A DNA stretch of 64,000 nucleotides from Pseudomonas brassicacearum (GCF_009601685.2 NZ_CP045701.2:3348001-3412000), one strand, 5' to 3'. Numbered from the stretch's first letter, positions 35,049 to 43,326 are shown. The notes: generated by a model not told the origin, from the sequence alone. A program made the numbers and translations.

Positions 35049-35471
35049 TCAGCGCCTGATCGCCTTCAGGTCATTGAGCAACCCCAGCAACGTCTGCAAT
35101 TTTTCCTCCCCTAACTTGTCCTGCAGACGCTGGTAATTCTCTTCCATGCTCTGGCTCATCGAATCGAAGCTCGCCTGCCCTTGCGGCGCCAGGCGCACCA
35201 GCACCCGCCGCTGATCCTGTTCGGCCTTGCGCCGCACCACCATGCCCGCCGCTTCCATGCGCACCAACACGCCGGTCATGCTGGGCTTGAGGATGCAGGC
35301 CAGCTCGGCCAGGCGATTGATCTCCAGCTCGTCGTGCTGGCTGAGAATACGGATGACTCGCCATTGCTGCTCGGTCAAGCCATGTTGATTGAGGGAAGGC
35401 CGGAAAAACCCCATGGCCGCTTCACGGGCCTGGAGCAGGGTCAGGGTCAAGGATTGGCGCAGCTTGGGCAT
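35049..35471 (-). CDS. hpaR: HpaR-like MarR-family regulator, copy 2
   Basis: A 140-residue paralogue of the first HpaR; long blocks are identical (LTLLQAREAAM-FFRP-LNQH-LTEQQWRVIRIL, ACILKPSMTGVL, QDQRRV). It differs in the wing and in the C-terminal helices, so the two may bind different ligands or operators. A perfect 11-bp inverted repeat spans its promoter, pointing to autoregulation. It lies between hpaI and the hydroxylase genes C1/C2. Confidence 0.9.
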   Translation of the reverse strand: MPKLRQSLTLTLLQAREAAMGFFRPSLNQHGLTEQQWRVIRILSQHDELEINRLAELACILKPSMTGVLVRMEAAGMVVRRKAEQDQRRVLVRLAPQGQASFDSMSQSMEENYQRLQDKLGEEKLQTLLGLLNDLKAIRR

Positions 35472-35490
35472 GAGTAATGTTCGCGAAATA

Positions 35491-35516
35491 GATTTAGTTA
35501 ATGAGTTAACTAAATC
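35491..35516. promoter_or_regulatory. Perfect palindromic operator upstream of hpaR copy 2
   Basis: GATTTAGTTAA (35491-35501), TGAG, TTAACTAAATC (35506-35516): 11-bp arms with 4-bp spacer, ending 20 bp before the hpaR start codon. Size and symmetry fit a MarR dimer. The AGTTAAC core is shared with the hpaG1 promoter. Confidence 0.75.
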
Positions 35517-35600
35517 TTAACAGCTTCCAACTCATGCTGGCCTATCCGTTCACAGAATCTGGAACAAGCAATTGCCCTGTGACGAGATTGTATGGGCGGT

Positions 35601-35696
35601 GTAGGAGCTGTCGAGTGCAACGAGGCTGCGATCTTGTCCCAGACAATTGAGTCGAGAGCGAAAAATCAAAAGATCGCAGGCTTCGCCAGCTCCTAC
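35601..35696. repeat. Long intergenic palindrome, copy 3
   Basis: Same element in inverse orientation: GTAGGAGCTGTCGAGTGCAA (35601 on) to CTTCGCCAGCTCCTAC (35696). Lies between hpaR copy 2 and the end of the C1 reductase gene. Confidence 0.85.
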
Positions 35697-35734
35697 GGAG
35701 CCCAGCGGGAGCAAGGGAAGGTATCGATGCGCTC

Positions 35735-36676
35735 TCAAGCGCCCTTGATCACGCCCTTGAGCACTTGCTTGAAATGCTCGACCTGTTCCTCGCTGAACTG
35801 GTCGAACACCTTGTCCTGCTGCTCCTTGGCAATCGCCCAGAGTCCTTCGGTCTCATCGATACCCTTGGCAGTCAGGCGTACCCGCTCGCCTTCATCGCTC
35901 ACCAGGCCCTTGCGCTTGAGGTTGGCCACGGCTTCTTCGATCTCGCGCGCCGGCATCGCCACTTCCCGCTGCAAGTCGCACAGGTTCAGCCCGGCGTCGT
36001 TCTCCAGCACCATCAACATCCGCGCCTCACTGGTGCGCAAGCCGGTGGACAACTGACGCGGCTGGTAGCTGGCCTGGTAGGCCCGCAGTGCCTGGGTCAT
36101 CAGGTAATACAGGTTGTGGCTCAAGCGCCCCTGGAAGTGACTGCTCGGGGACTGGCCCTCTTCCCGTTTGGTCATGCGAGTGTGGGGCAGCACCATCGAG
36201 TAGGCGCCCTGGTGATAGAGCAATGGAGAGCGTCCGAAATCATCAAACGCCACGACCTTGCCGATCATGATCCAGTGATCGCCGCCATCGACCTGCTGGA
36301 ATTTTTCACAGTGAAAACGCGCCGAGCAATCGACAAACACCGGGGCGCCGCCTTCGCCGGTCTCGAATTCGATTTGCGCGAAGCGGTCCTCCTTGGGTCG
36401 TGCGAAGTTGTTCGACAGGTCGATCTGGTCGGCGGCCAGCACGTTCACCGCAAAGTGGCTGGCGGCTTCGAACACGCCATGGCTGCTCGAGCGCTTGTCG
36501 ATGCTCCACAGGATCAATGGCGGGTCCAGGGACACGGAGTTGAAACTGTTGGCCGTCACACCGACCTTGCGGCCATCTTCAGTGGCGGCGGTGACCACGG
36601 TCACGCCGGTGGCGAAGTTACCCAAGGCCCGGCGGAACGCGCGGGTATCGAAAGCGGTATCACAAAGACTGGACAT
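35735..36676 (-). CDS. 4-hydroxyphenylacetate 3-hydroxylase reductase component, C1 type (flavin reductase fused to MarR-like domain)
   Basis: A 313-residue NADH:FMN reductase. Residues 1-170 are the flavin-reductase domain (FATGVTVVTA, GVTANSFNSVSLDPPLILWS, GGDHWIMIGKV, LLYHQGAYS). Residues 190-313 form a MarR-like winged-helix domain (TSEARMLMVLENDAGLNLCDLQREVAMPAREIEEAVANLKRKGLV). That fusion is known in Acinetobacter baumannii C1, where 4-hydroxyphenylacetate binding to the C-terminal part stimulates flavin reduction. ATG 36676 follows GGGAG. It lies 65 bp after the C2 oxygenase gene; a Crc-type motif lies in the gap. Confidence 0.94.
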   Translation of the reverse strand: MSSLCDTAFDTRAFRRALGNFATGVTVVTAATEDGRKVGVTANSFNSVSLDPPLILWSIDKRSSSHGVFEAASHFAVNVLAADQIDLSNNFARPKEDRFAQIEFETGEGGAPVFVDCSARFHCEKFQQVDGGDHWIMIGKVVAFDDFGRSPLLYHQGAYSMVLPHTRMTKREEGQSPSSHFQGRLSHNLYYLMTQALRAYQASYQPRQLSTGLRTSEARMLMVLENDAGLNLCDLQREVAMPAREIEEAVANLKRKGLVSDEGERVRLTAKGIDETEGLWAIAKEQQDKVFDQFSEEQVEHFKQVLKGVIKGA

Positions 36677-36711
36677 GCAAGACTCCCGGCCGCCTCGAGC
36701 GACGGCCTCGA

Positions 36712-36719
36712 TTATTGTT
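36712..36719 (-). promoter_or_regulatory. Crc/Hfq-type catabolite motif before C1 (AACAATAA)
   Basis: Coding-strand AACAATAA in the C2-C1 gap, 35 bp before the C1 start codon. Confidence 0.5.
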
Positions 36720-36741
36720 CTAGGGTTCAGCCAACAAGCGG

Positions 36742-37911
36742 TCAAACCATGGAAGGATCAGGCTCAAGGCCCATCAGCTCACGACCGAGAATCTGCGCAC
36801 AGACATCGTAGTCGGTGTAGGCATGGGCGCCGGTCAGATGGGCGTCGCGAAACAGCCGTTGCAACTCGTTGTTTTCGAACCAGGCACCGCCGCCGGCTGC
36901 CTCCATCAAGCGGTCGACGGCCTGGATGCACATCTTGGTGGCGTAGCCCTGGTTGGTCCGCCAGAACACCAGGGTCTCCCGGCTGGGGTATTCGTGGCGC
37001 TCACCGTATTCGGCGTGCTCCTGCCAGGTTTTCTCCAGGAAGGCACGGGCCGCGGCCACCTGATGGGTCGACTCGGCCAGGCGCATCAACGCCGGGGTGG
37101 CGGCGCCGACTGCCGCACCGGTGTAGGCCCGCACGCGGTTGCGGGTTTTCTCGCGGAAAACCTCCAGCATACGTTCGGCCACGCCCAGGCTGACCGTGGA
37201 AAAACCACTGGCGAAGTAGGGTCGGTATGGCGAGTAGAAAATCTTGCTGTCGGGATACAGGCCGAATCCGCCGGACTTGCCCTCCATCATGTCCTTGGCT
37301 TTCTGGATCCGGTGTTCCGGCACGAAAGCGTTGTCGATGATCAAGGTCTTGCTGCCACTGCCGCGCATGCCCACCGCGAACCAGTCATCGCGAATCTCAT
37401 AGTCGCTGCGCGGCAATACCGCAAAGCAGTAATCCTGGGTGCCTTCGGCGTTTTTACGGCGAAACCCCACGATCGCCCATTCGGCATGATCGCAGCCACT
37501 GCTCCAGCCCATTTCACCGCTGAACATCACACCGCCCTCGACTTCCTCGGTGCGGCCAAACGGCGCGATGCTGCTGCTGGCGGTGGCATCGGGATCATCG
37601 CCCCAGATTTCCTGCTGGGCCTTGGCCGGGAACATTGCCAACTGGTGGCTGTGGGTGCACAACAGGCTCATGGCCCAGGCCGTGCTGGCACAGGCACCGG
37701 CCAGCAGCGCGATGCAATCGGCGAACTGTGGCAGGGAAATTTCCATGCCCCCGTACTTTTTCGGCTGGAAGGCCTTGTGCATGCCGATGCCTTTGAGCAG
37801 GGCTATATTCTCGGCAGGGACGCTACGGTCCTTTTCCGCCTGGAAAGCGTTGGCGGCAATGACCGGCAGGATGGGCTTGAGGTCTTCGAGCAGCGGGTTT
37901 GGCTTTTTCAT
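36742..37911 (-). CDS. 4-hydroxyphenylacetate 3-hydroxylase oxygenase component, C2 type
   Basis: Reduced-flavin monooxygenase with acyl-CoA dehydrogenase fold (group D), 389 residues, converting 4-hydroxyphenylacetate to homoprotocatechuate. It is very close to Acinetobacter baumannii C2 along its length (GIGMHKAFQPKKYGG, SLLCTHSHQLAMF, DATASSSIAPFG, WSSGCDHAEWAIVGF, LGRELMGLEPDPSMV), but lacks about 33 N-terminal residues of that protein. By that alignment the residues known to matter in C2, His120 and Ser146, are His87 and Ser113 here, both present. It differs in fold and origin role from enterobacterial HpaB only slightly in class but clearly in sequence. The AATAATAA motif upstream suggests Crc control. 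Confidence 0.95.
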   Translation of the reverse strand: MKKPNPLLEDLKPILPVIAANAFQAEKDRSVPAENIALLKGIGMHKAFQPKKYGGMEISLPQFADCIALLAGACASTAWAMSLLCTHSHQLAMFPAKAQQEIWGDDPDATASSSIAPFGRTEEVEGGVMFSGEMGWSSGCDHAEWAIVGFRRKNAEGTQDYCFAVLPRSDYEIRDDWFAVGMRGSGSKTLIIDNAFVPEHRIQKAKDMMEGKSGGFGLYPDSKIFYSPYRPYFASGFSTVSLGVAERMLEVFREKTRNRVRAYTGAAVGAATPALMRLAESTHQVAAARAFLEKTWQEHAEYGERHEYPSRETLVFWRTNQGYATKMCIQAVDRLMEAAGGGAWFENNELQRLFRDAHLTGAHAYTDYDVCAQILGRELMGLEPDPSMV

Positions 37912-38222
37912 GGACAGGCTCTTTTATTATTGGCATCTGCCAATCCCGCCTTTGCCCGGCAACCTGAGGTTGCACAAACAGCGGGATCAGTGATTAAGGC
38001 CGGTCCAGTATGGGCAATCACGGGCAGGTGAAAAATGCACCTTCCAGATCCAAGATTGTACTTTTCATGGGCAGGTTTCAGCCCGATGGCGCGCTCGGTC
38101 AAATACCCCGGCACGGATGATCAAGACAGGCGCCCCCGCCAGGGCTCTTAATAGGGCCATCCCCTGCAATGCCTTGCGTAGGCGTTGCAACGGAGTTTCC
38201 TTTCACTTTGTCAGGTTGCGTC
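37912..38222. other. 311-bp divergent region between C2 and the amine oxidase gene
   Basis: Carries the Crc motif for C2 and presumably both promoters. No strong -24/-12 or long palindrome was found. An A+T-poor centre (37975-38110) contains nothing I recognise. Confidence 0.4.
37924..37931 (-). promoter_or_regulatory. Crc/Hfq-type catabolite motif before C2 (AATAATAA)
   Basis: Coding-strand AATAATAA followed by AAGAG, 12-20 bp before the C2 start codon. Strong match to AANAANAA at the expected distance. Confidence 0.65.
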
Positions 38223-39521
38223 ATGATCAATATCGAAACGCCCACCTATTACACGGCCACCAAGAAATACAACCTCAGCTTCCCCACGCTGGAACAGGAC
38301 GTGGACGCCGATGTCGTGGTCATTGGCGGCGGTTTCTCCGGCATCAATACCGCGCTGGAGCTCGCCGAAAAAGGCATCACCAACATCGTGGTGCTGGAGG
38401 CGCGTTACCTGGGGTTCGGCGGCACCGGGCGCAATGGCGGACAGATCATGGCCGGCATCGGTCATGACCTGGAAAAGATCAAGAAGGACGTGGGTGAAGA
38501 CGGCCTGCGCCAAGTCTTCGAGATCAGCGACCTGGGCGCCGACATCATCAAGGACCGTATCGCCAAGTACGACATCGATGCCGACTTCTGCCATGGCTAC
38601 GGCTACATGGGCTTCAACGCGCGCCAGGAAAAAACCCTGCGGGCCTGGGAAAAAGACTTCAAGTCGATCAACAGCAAACACGAGATCCGTTTTCTCGGTG
38701 GCTCCGACGTGCAGCAGATCATCGGTTCCAAGGCCTACGGCAGCGCCTTGCTGCACATGGGCGGCGGGCATGTGCACTCGCTGAACCTGTTGCTGGGTGA
38801 GGCCAAGGCCTTGGTCAGCCACGGCGTGCGGATTTTCGAGAACAGCCCGGCCCTGGAAGTCAGCTATGGCGAACGCATCACCGTGCGTACCGGGCGTGGT
38901 TCGGTCAGGGCCAGCAAGCTGCTGTGGGCCTGCGACAGTTTCCTCAACAAGCTGGAACCGGAACTGCATCGCTCGACCATCAACACCTACGCTTTCCAGA
39001 TGATGACCGAGCCGTTGTCGGACGAACTGATCCAGCGCATCAGCCCGATTCGCGGTGCCTACAGTGACATTCGCCCGGTGATCGACTACTACCGCGTCAC
39101 CAACGAAAACCGCCTGCTGTTCGGTGCCGCGACGCCGTTGGTGGAGCACATCCCCCAGGATCTCAAGGCCTGGAACCGGCGCCTGATGCTCAAGATATTC
39201 CCGTACCTCAAGGACGTGAAGATCGACCTGGCCTGGGGTGGCCCGATGGCGTGCAGCCCGAACCTGTTCCCGCAGATCGGCACCCTGCCCGGCCGCAGCA
39301 ACGCGTTTTTCGTCCAGGGTTACTCAGGCTTTGGCGTCACCCCGAGCCACATCATCTGCAAGGTGCTGGCCGAAGGCATGAGCGAAGGCTCAGCGCGCTA
39401 CGACCTGGTCAGCTCGATCCACCGCCCGACCATCATCGGCAAAGACGCCATTCGCCCATTGCTGCTGACCGCCGGCAAGTCCTGGCATCAGCTGTCGGGC
39501 TACTGGAATGGCCGTCGCTGA
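38223..39521 (+). CDS. FAD-dependent amine oxidoreductase, PuuB/DadA-like
   Basis: A 432-residue flavoprotein. Rossmann dinucleotide motif VVVIGGGFSGINTALELAEKG (about residues 30-50), GGTGRNGGQIMAG following, and C-terminal FAD-binding segment FFVQGYSGFGVTPSHIICKVLAEG. The family includes gamma-glutamylputrescine oxidase (PuuB) and related enzymes oxidising free primary amines to aldehydes with hydrogen peroxide or a dye as acceptor. In this setting (FeaR, aryl-acetaldehyde dehydrogenase, 4-hydroxyphenylacetate genes) the likely substrate is tyramine, dopamine or a related amine; there is no quinoprotein amine oxidase in the window. Starts at ATG 38223. Confidence 0.85.
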   Translation: MINIETPTYYTATKKYNLSFPTLEQDVDADVVVIGGGFSGINTALELAEKGITNIVVLEARYLGFGGTGRNGGQIMAGIGHDLEKIKKDVGEDGLRQVFEISDLGADIIKDRIAKYDIDADFCHGYGYMGFNARQEKTLRAWEKDFKSINSKHEIRFLGGSDVQQIIGSKAYGSALLHMGGGHVHSLNLLLGEAKALVSHGVRIFENSPALEVSYGERITVRTGRGSVRASKLLWACDSFLNKLEPELHRSTINTYAFQMMTEPLSDELIQRISPIRGAYSDIRPVIDYYRVTNENRLLFGAATPLVEHIPQDLKAWNRRLMLKIFPYLKDVKIDLAWGGPMACSPNLFPQIGTLPGRSNAFFVQGYSGFGVTPSHIICKVLAEGMSEGSARYDLVSSIHRPTIIGKDAIRPLLLTAGKSWHQLSGYWNGRR

Positions 39522-39585
39522 GGTGAGCGGCTGAACACGAACCCTGTGGCGAGGGAACGCCCCAACACCACCGCCGAACCGGACC

Positions 39586-39701
39586 GTAGGAGCTGTCGAG
39601 TGAAACGAGGCTGCGATCTTTCCCTTGACCATTGAGTCGAAAGCGAACGATCAAAATCAATAGATCGTCCGAACGCGGCCCGAGCCTTCGCCAGCTCCTA
39701 C
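39586..39701. repeat. Long intergenic palindrome, copy 4
   Basis: GTAGGAGCTGTCGAGTGAAA (39586 on) to CTTCGCCAGCTCCTAC (39701). The middle is more diverged than in the other copies. Confidence 0.75.
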
Positions 39702-39796
39702 AGGTCCAGCGGTGCGATGTGATGGTTCATCAACCCCCACGTCACAAAAGCCCCACCCAATTTCACTGTTTCTTTCACTCATCAGGAGTCACTGCC

Positions 39797-40162
39797 ATGC
39801 CCCTTATTACCCTCGAAAAAAACATCCAGCTGTCCGACCTGGACGCCTGGGGCACCGTCGCCGACCTCGGTTCGCAGATTCTCGAAGGCGAAGTCAAAGC
39901 CTTCGGCAAGATGACCTTCGGCGCACCGACCGATCCCGTCAGCAGCGCCTACTTCGGCACCACCCAAGGCAAGTTCCGGATGGTCTATCCCTTCGCCGAA
40001 CAAGCCATCGTGGTCACCGGTGAAGTGGTGCTCACCGACGAGGCCACCGGCCAGAGCACCCGCTACAAGGCCGGCGACAGCTGGTTCGTGACCAAGGGTA
40101 CGCCGGTGCTGTGGGAAGTGGTCAGCGAGAGTTTCGTCAAACACTATTTCGCGGTAGCCTGA
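39797..40162 (+). CDS. Cupin-domain protein (EutQ/Cupin_3-like)
   Basis: A 121-residue single-domain cupin. The barrel part is FRMVYPFAEQAIVVTGEVVLTDEATGQSTRYKAGDSWFVTKGTPVLWEVV; metal-ligand histidines of canonical cupins are missing, as in the Cupin_3 group. Such proteins often follow amine oxidase genes of the PuuB type. Role unknown; binding of a small amine or aldehyde is conceivable. ATG 39797 follows CAGGAG. It is 275 bp after the oxidase gene because a palindromic element intervenes. Confidence 0.8.
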   Translation: MPLITLEKNIQLSDLDAWGTVADLGSQILEGEVKAFGKMTFGAPTDPVSSAYFGTTQGKFRMVYPFAEQAIVVTGEVVLTDEATGQSTRYKAGDSWFVTKGTPVLWEVVSESFVKHYFAVA

Positions 40163-40213
40163 TCGGAACCGGCTGCCGAACCCACCGGCAGCCCTCTTGG
40201 CGAAGGTGCGACC

Positions 40214-40873
40214 ATGAACGTCATCCCCACCCAGGCCATCGCCGGCCAATGCCTGCACGCGTTCACCCAGCTCGTTCCCGTCAGTCGGGCGGCGTTCTAC
40301 TGTGTTGATCGGCAGCTGCAAGTCCATGACTTCAGCCTGCATGGGATGAGCGGCGAGATGCACCGCGACTACCTGGACAACTACCGCCAGTTCGACCCGC
40401 TGCACCCGCGTCACTGCGTGTCCAGCGAGCTGGCCGTGGTGCCGTTGGGCCTGGCGATGGCCCGCCAACCGCTGCGTGACAACCATCGTTATCGCGACTT
40501 CCTGCAGCGCTACGGCGTGGTCGACGTCGTGGAAGTCTTCGCCCATCGGGACGGTCAGCCCCAAGCCGCGATTTCGCTGTTGCGCACCGCCGAGCAAGGC
40601 GCTTTCACCAGCCAGCAGTTGAGCCAACTCAGCGCGTTGCAGACCTTGCTGCAACTGGCCGTGGCCCATTTGCCCAGCCATGAGGACCCCTTGGGCGACT
40701 TGACGCCCAAGGAGCGCCAGATCGCCTGGCTGCTGCGCCAAGGCGTCAGTAACAAACAATTGGCCCGGGAGCTGGGGGTGGGCTTGCCGACCATCAAGAC
40801 TCACTTGATCCACCTGTTCCGCAAGGTTGGCGTGAGCAGCCGTACCGAGTTGGTCAGCGCACTGTTCCTCTAG
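40214..40873 (+). CDS. LuxR-type transcriptional regulator
   Basis: A 219-residue protein: N-terminal sensor-like region of about 150 residues (no receiver Asp pattern and no clear acyl-homoserine-lactone pocket) and a C-terminal LuxR helix-turn-helix (LTPKERQIAWLLRQGVSNKQLARELGVGLPTIKTHLIHLFRKVGV). It lies between the cupin and moaF genes on the same strand, so it may control this sub-cluster. Homologues of this length often accompany amine-catabolic genes in Pseudomonas; the signal is unknown. Confidence 0.88.
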   Translation: MNVIPTQAIAGQCLHAFTQLVPVSRAAFYCVDRQLQVHDFSLHGMSGEMHRDYLDNYRQFDPLHPRHCVSSELAVVPLGLAMARQPLRDNHRYRDFLQRYGVVDVVEVFAHRDGQPQAAISLLRTAEQGAFTSQQLSQLSALQTLLQLAVAHLPSHEDPLGDLTPKERQIAWLLRQGVSNKQLARELGVGLPTIKTHLIHLFRKVGVSSRTELVSALFL

Positions 40874-40951
40874 TCAACCATTTGGTTGATAGGCCGCCGT
40901 TGCCAGGCACCGCATGATCCGAGTGGCTAATTCAACCACCGGAGCCTTGCA

Positions 40952-41773
40952 ATGAGCACTTCTTCAGACTGGATCACCGTCGGCGCCCTGGCCGATGGCT
41001 TTGCCCCCGAAGCCTTCATCCTGCCAAACCTGGCCGACCTGGACGGCAAGACCTTCACCCTGCACTTCGCCAATGGCTGGCAGATCGAGCATCGCTTCGA
41101 GCAGGATACCCTGACCTGGAACGCCGCCGATGGACTCTCCAGCGGCACCGCGACCTACCGGGCCACATCCGTACGCCCGGGCCTGTACCTGGTGGACTTC
41201 ATCAAGCGCGAAGGCGAGCTGACCTCGTCGGTAAGCCTGGTGCTCGATACCGCCAGCGCCGCCTTCACCGCCGTGATCGGCCGCATGCCGAGCCAGCAAG
41301 AAACCGGCGAAGGCCTCTATAGCCGGGCGCTGGCCGGCAAGCCCCTGACCTCGGTTCAAGCCCAGTTCCTGCACGGCAGCCTCGACCGTCCCTGGCAGCC
41401 TGGCCTGTGCCCGCATGCACCGACCACCGAACTGGTGGGGCTGCGCAACCTGTATCGCTATAGCCCGAGCGAAGTCTACGAACACATCTACCTCAACGAC
41501 CAGTTCTACTCGTGGCAGTGCCTCAAGGGCGTTGAACAAGGCCTGTGCGACACCGATCGCTGCGACACCTACAAGATCGCCGACCAGTTGTACCTGTTCG
41601 TGTGGCGGGAAAAGATCATCCCGACCCTGGGCCTGGTGCTGATCGACCTGCAACAGCACCGCAGCGACGGCAAGATCTTCGGCTACGCCGGTGCGTCGTT
41701 CGATGAGTTCTCCAATTTCCCGGTCAGTTCCTACTGCCAGGTGCTCAACCAGACGGAGTACCCCGATGCCTGA
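40952..41773 (+). CDS. moaF: MoaF-like protein of monoamine-regulon type
   Basis: A 273-residue soluble protein resembling MoaF, first described in the Klebsiella monoamine (moa) regulon and often mislabelled as a molybdenum cofactor protein. Two similar lipocalin-like halves are visible: LDGKTFTLHFANGWQIEHRFEQDTLTW...YLVDFIK and YSPSEVYEHIYLNDQFYSWQCLKG...YLFVWREK. It overlaps the next SDR gene by 8 nt, so coupling is likely. Its biochemical role is unsettled; with two SDR enzymes and an amine oxidase, binding or conversion of an aromatic amine product is a fair guess. Confidence 0.85.
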   Translation: MSTSSDWITVGALADGFAPEAFILPNLADLDGKTFTLHFANGWQIEHRFEQDTLTWNAADGLSSGTATYRATSVRPGLYLVDFIKREGELTSSVSLVLDTASAAFTAVIGRMPSQQETGEGLYSRALAGKPLTSVQAQFLHGSLDRPWQPGLCPHAPTTELVGLRNLYRYSPSEVYEHIYLNDQFYSWQCLKGVEQGLCDTDRCDTYKIADQLYLFVWREKIIPTLGLVLIDLQQHRSDGKIFGYAGASFDEFSNFPVSSYCQVLNQTEYPDA

Positions 41774-42566
41774 ATTACGCACCGTCGTGATCACGGGCGC
41801 CGGCACCGGTATCGGTGCGGCCTGCGCCCGCCTGTATGCCGCCGAAGGCGCCAACCTGGTATTGATCGGCCGACGCCGCGAGCCCCTGGAAACTCTCGCC
41901 GAGGAAATCGGCGGCCTGGTGCTGGTGGGCGATGCGGCCTGCCCGAGCACCTGGGACAGCTTCATCGAGCAGATTCGCACGCGTTATGGCCGACTCGACG
42001 TGCTGCTGGCCTGTGCCGGTGGCTTGGGCATGGGCAGCGCCACCGAGACCCCGCCATCGGCCTGGGAAGCGGCCATGCGCAGTAATCTCGACAGCGCCTT
42101 CTACAGCGCCCGGGCGTGCCTGCCGCTGCTACAGGAAAGTGCCGGCAACATCGTGCTGATCGCCTCCATTGCTTCCTTGGCGGCAGGCCCGCACGTGTGC
42201 GGCTACACCACCGCCAAGCATGCGCTGTTGGGCCTCAACCGCTCCCTGGCAAGGGATTACGGGCCTCACGGCGTACGGGTCAACGCGCTCTGCCCTGGCT
42301 GGGTCCGCACGCCAATGGCCGATGAAGAAATGCAGGTATTGATGCAGTTCCATGGCGAAACGTTGCAGCAGGCCTATGACCGGGTCTGCGCCGACGTGCC
42401 GTTGCGCAGGCCTGCCAGCGCCGAGGAAATCGCCAATGCCTGCCGTTTCCTGGCCTCGCCCGAGGCGTCGATCATCACCGGGGCGACGCTGGTGGCCGAT
42501 GGCGGCTCCAGCATTGTCGACGTACCGACACTGGCTTTCAGCCGGATGGAGGCCAGCGATGCCTGA
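41766..42566 (+). CDS. Short-chain dehydrogenase/reductase 1
   Basis: A 266-residue classical SDR: TGAGTGIG cofactor loop (residues about 10-17), ACAGG in place of NNAG, catalytic Ser in IASIAS, YTTAK, and C-terminal ASIITGATLVADGG. It overlaps moaF by 8 nt and the second SDR by 8 nt, making a tightly coupled three-gene set. Expected to oxidise a secondary alcohol; beta-hydroxylated phenylethylamines such as octopamine or noradrenaline would present one. This is inference from context. Confidence 0.9.
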   Translation: MPELRTVVITGAGTGIGAACARLYAAEGANLVLIGRRREPLETLAEEIGGLVLVGDAACPSTWDSFIEQIRTRYGRLDVLLACAGGLGMGSATETPPSAWEAAMRSNLDSAFYSARACLPLLQESAGNIVLIASIASLAAGPHVCGYTTAKHALLGLNRSLARDYGPHGVRVNALCPGWVRTPMADEEMQVLMQFHGETLQQAYDRVCADVPLRRPASAEEIANACRFLASPEASIITGATLVADGGSSIVDVPTLAFSRMEASDA

Positions 42567-43326
42567 GGATCTGGATTTCAGCGGCCAGACCGTGCTGGTC
42601 ACCGGAGGTGCCCAGGGCATTGGCCGGGCCATCGTCGAAGCGTTCGCCCTGCGCGGGGCCCGCGTGGTCATCGCCGACCTGGGCCTGGCGCGCGCCGAGG
42701 CGGTGGCCGACGAATTGACCGCCGGGGGCTGTCAGGTGCAAGCGGTGGGGATTGACCTGGCCGACGCCACGGCGATCTGCGCGATGATGGCCGAGCTGGA
42801 ACAACGCGTGGGGAGGCTGGATATCCTGGTGCACAACGCCGGGTATTTTCCGCTGACACCGTTCGCCGAGATCACCCCATCGATGCTTGAGCGAACGCTG
42901 GCAGTGAACCTCTCTGCGCTGTTCTGGCTGACCCAGGCGGCGCTGCCGATGTTCCGGCGCCAGGGCCAAGGCTGCGTGCTGGTGACCTCTTCGGTCACCG
43001 GCCCGCGGGTGGCTTATCCAGGGCTCAGTCACTACGCGGCCTCCAAGGCCGGGGTCAATGGCTTCATTCGCAACGCCGCGCTGGAACTGGCGGCCGAGAA
43101 TGTCCGCGTCAATGGCGTCGAGCCGGGCATGATTGCAACACCGGCCATGGCGAATCTTGGCGACGATGAGGTCAACCAGGACATCGCCCGCCGGGTGCCG
43201 CTGGGTCGACTGGGCAAGCCGAGCGATATCGCCGGTGCGATGCTGTTCCTGGCATCGGGCCTGGCCGGTTATGTGACCGGGCAGACTTTGGTGGTCGATG
43301 GGGGTTCGACTTTGCCGGAGGTTTGA
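42559..43326 (+). CDS. Short-chain dehydrogenase/reductase 2
   Basis: A 255-residue classical SDR: TGGAQGIG cofactor loop, ADLG acidic residue suggesting NAD preference, HNAGY, catalytic Ser in VTSSVTG, YAASK, and YVTGQTLVVDGG. Last of the moaF-SDR-SDR set. The two SDRs differ widely, so they probably act on different substrates or stereoisomers. Followed by a REP element. Confidence 0.9.
   Translation: MPEDLDFSGQTVLVTGGAQGIGRAIVEAFALRGARVVIADLGLARAEAVADELTAGGCQVQAVGIDLADATAICAMMAELEQRVGRLDILVHNAGYFPLTPFAEITPSMLERTLAVNLSALFWLTQAALPMFRRQGQGCVLVTSSVTGPRVAYPGLSHYAASKAGVNGFIRNAALELAAENVRVNGVEPGMIATPAMANLGDDEVNQDIARRVPLGRLGKPSDIAGAMLFLASGLAGYVTGQTLVVDGGSTLPEV

Noticed and set aside
40214..40873. 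Quorum-sensing LuxR receptor
   Set aside because: The N-terminal region lacks the recognisable acyl-homoserine-lactone pocket pattern and there is no luxI gene nearby.
40952..41773. Molybdenum cofactor biosynthesis function for MoaF
   Set aside because: The name comes from the monoamine regulon; no cofactor-synthesis genes are nearby and the sequence does not resemble MoaA-E enzymes.
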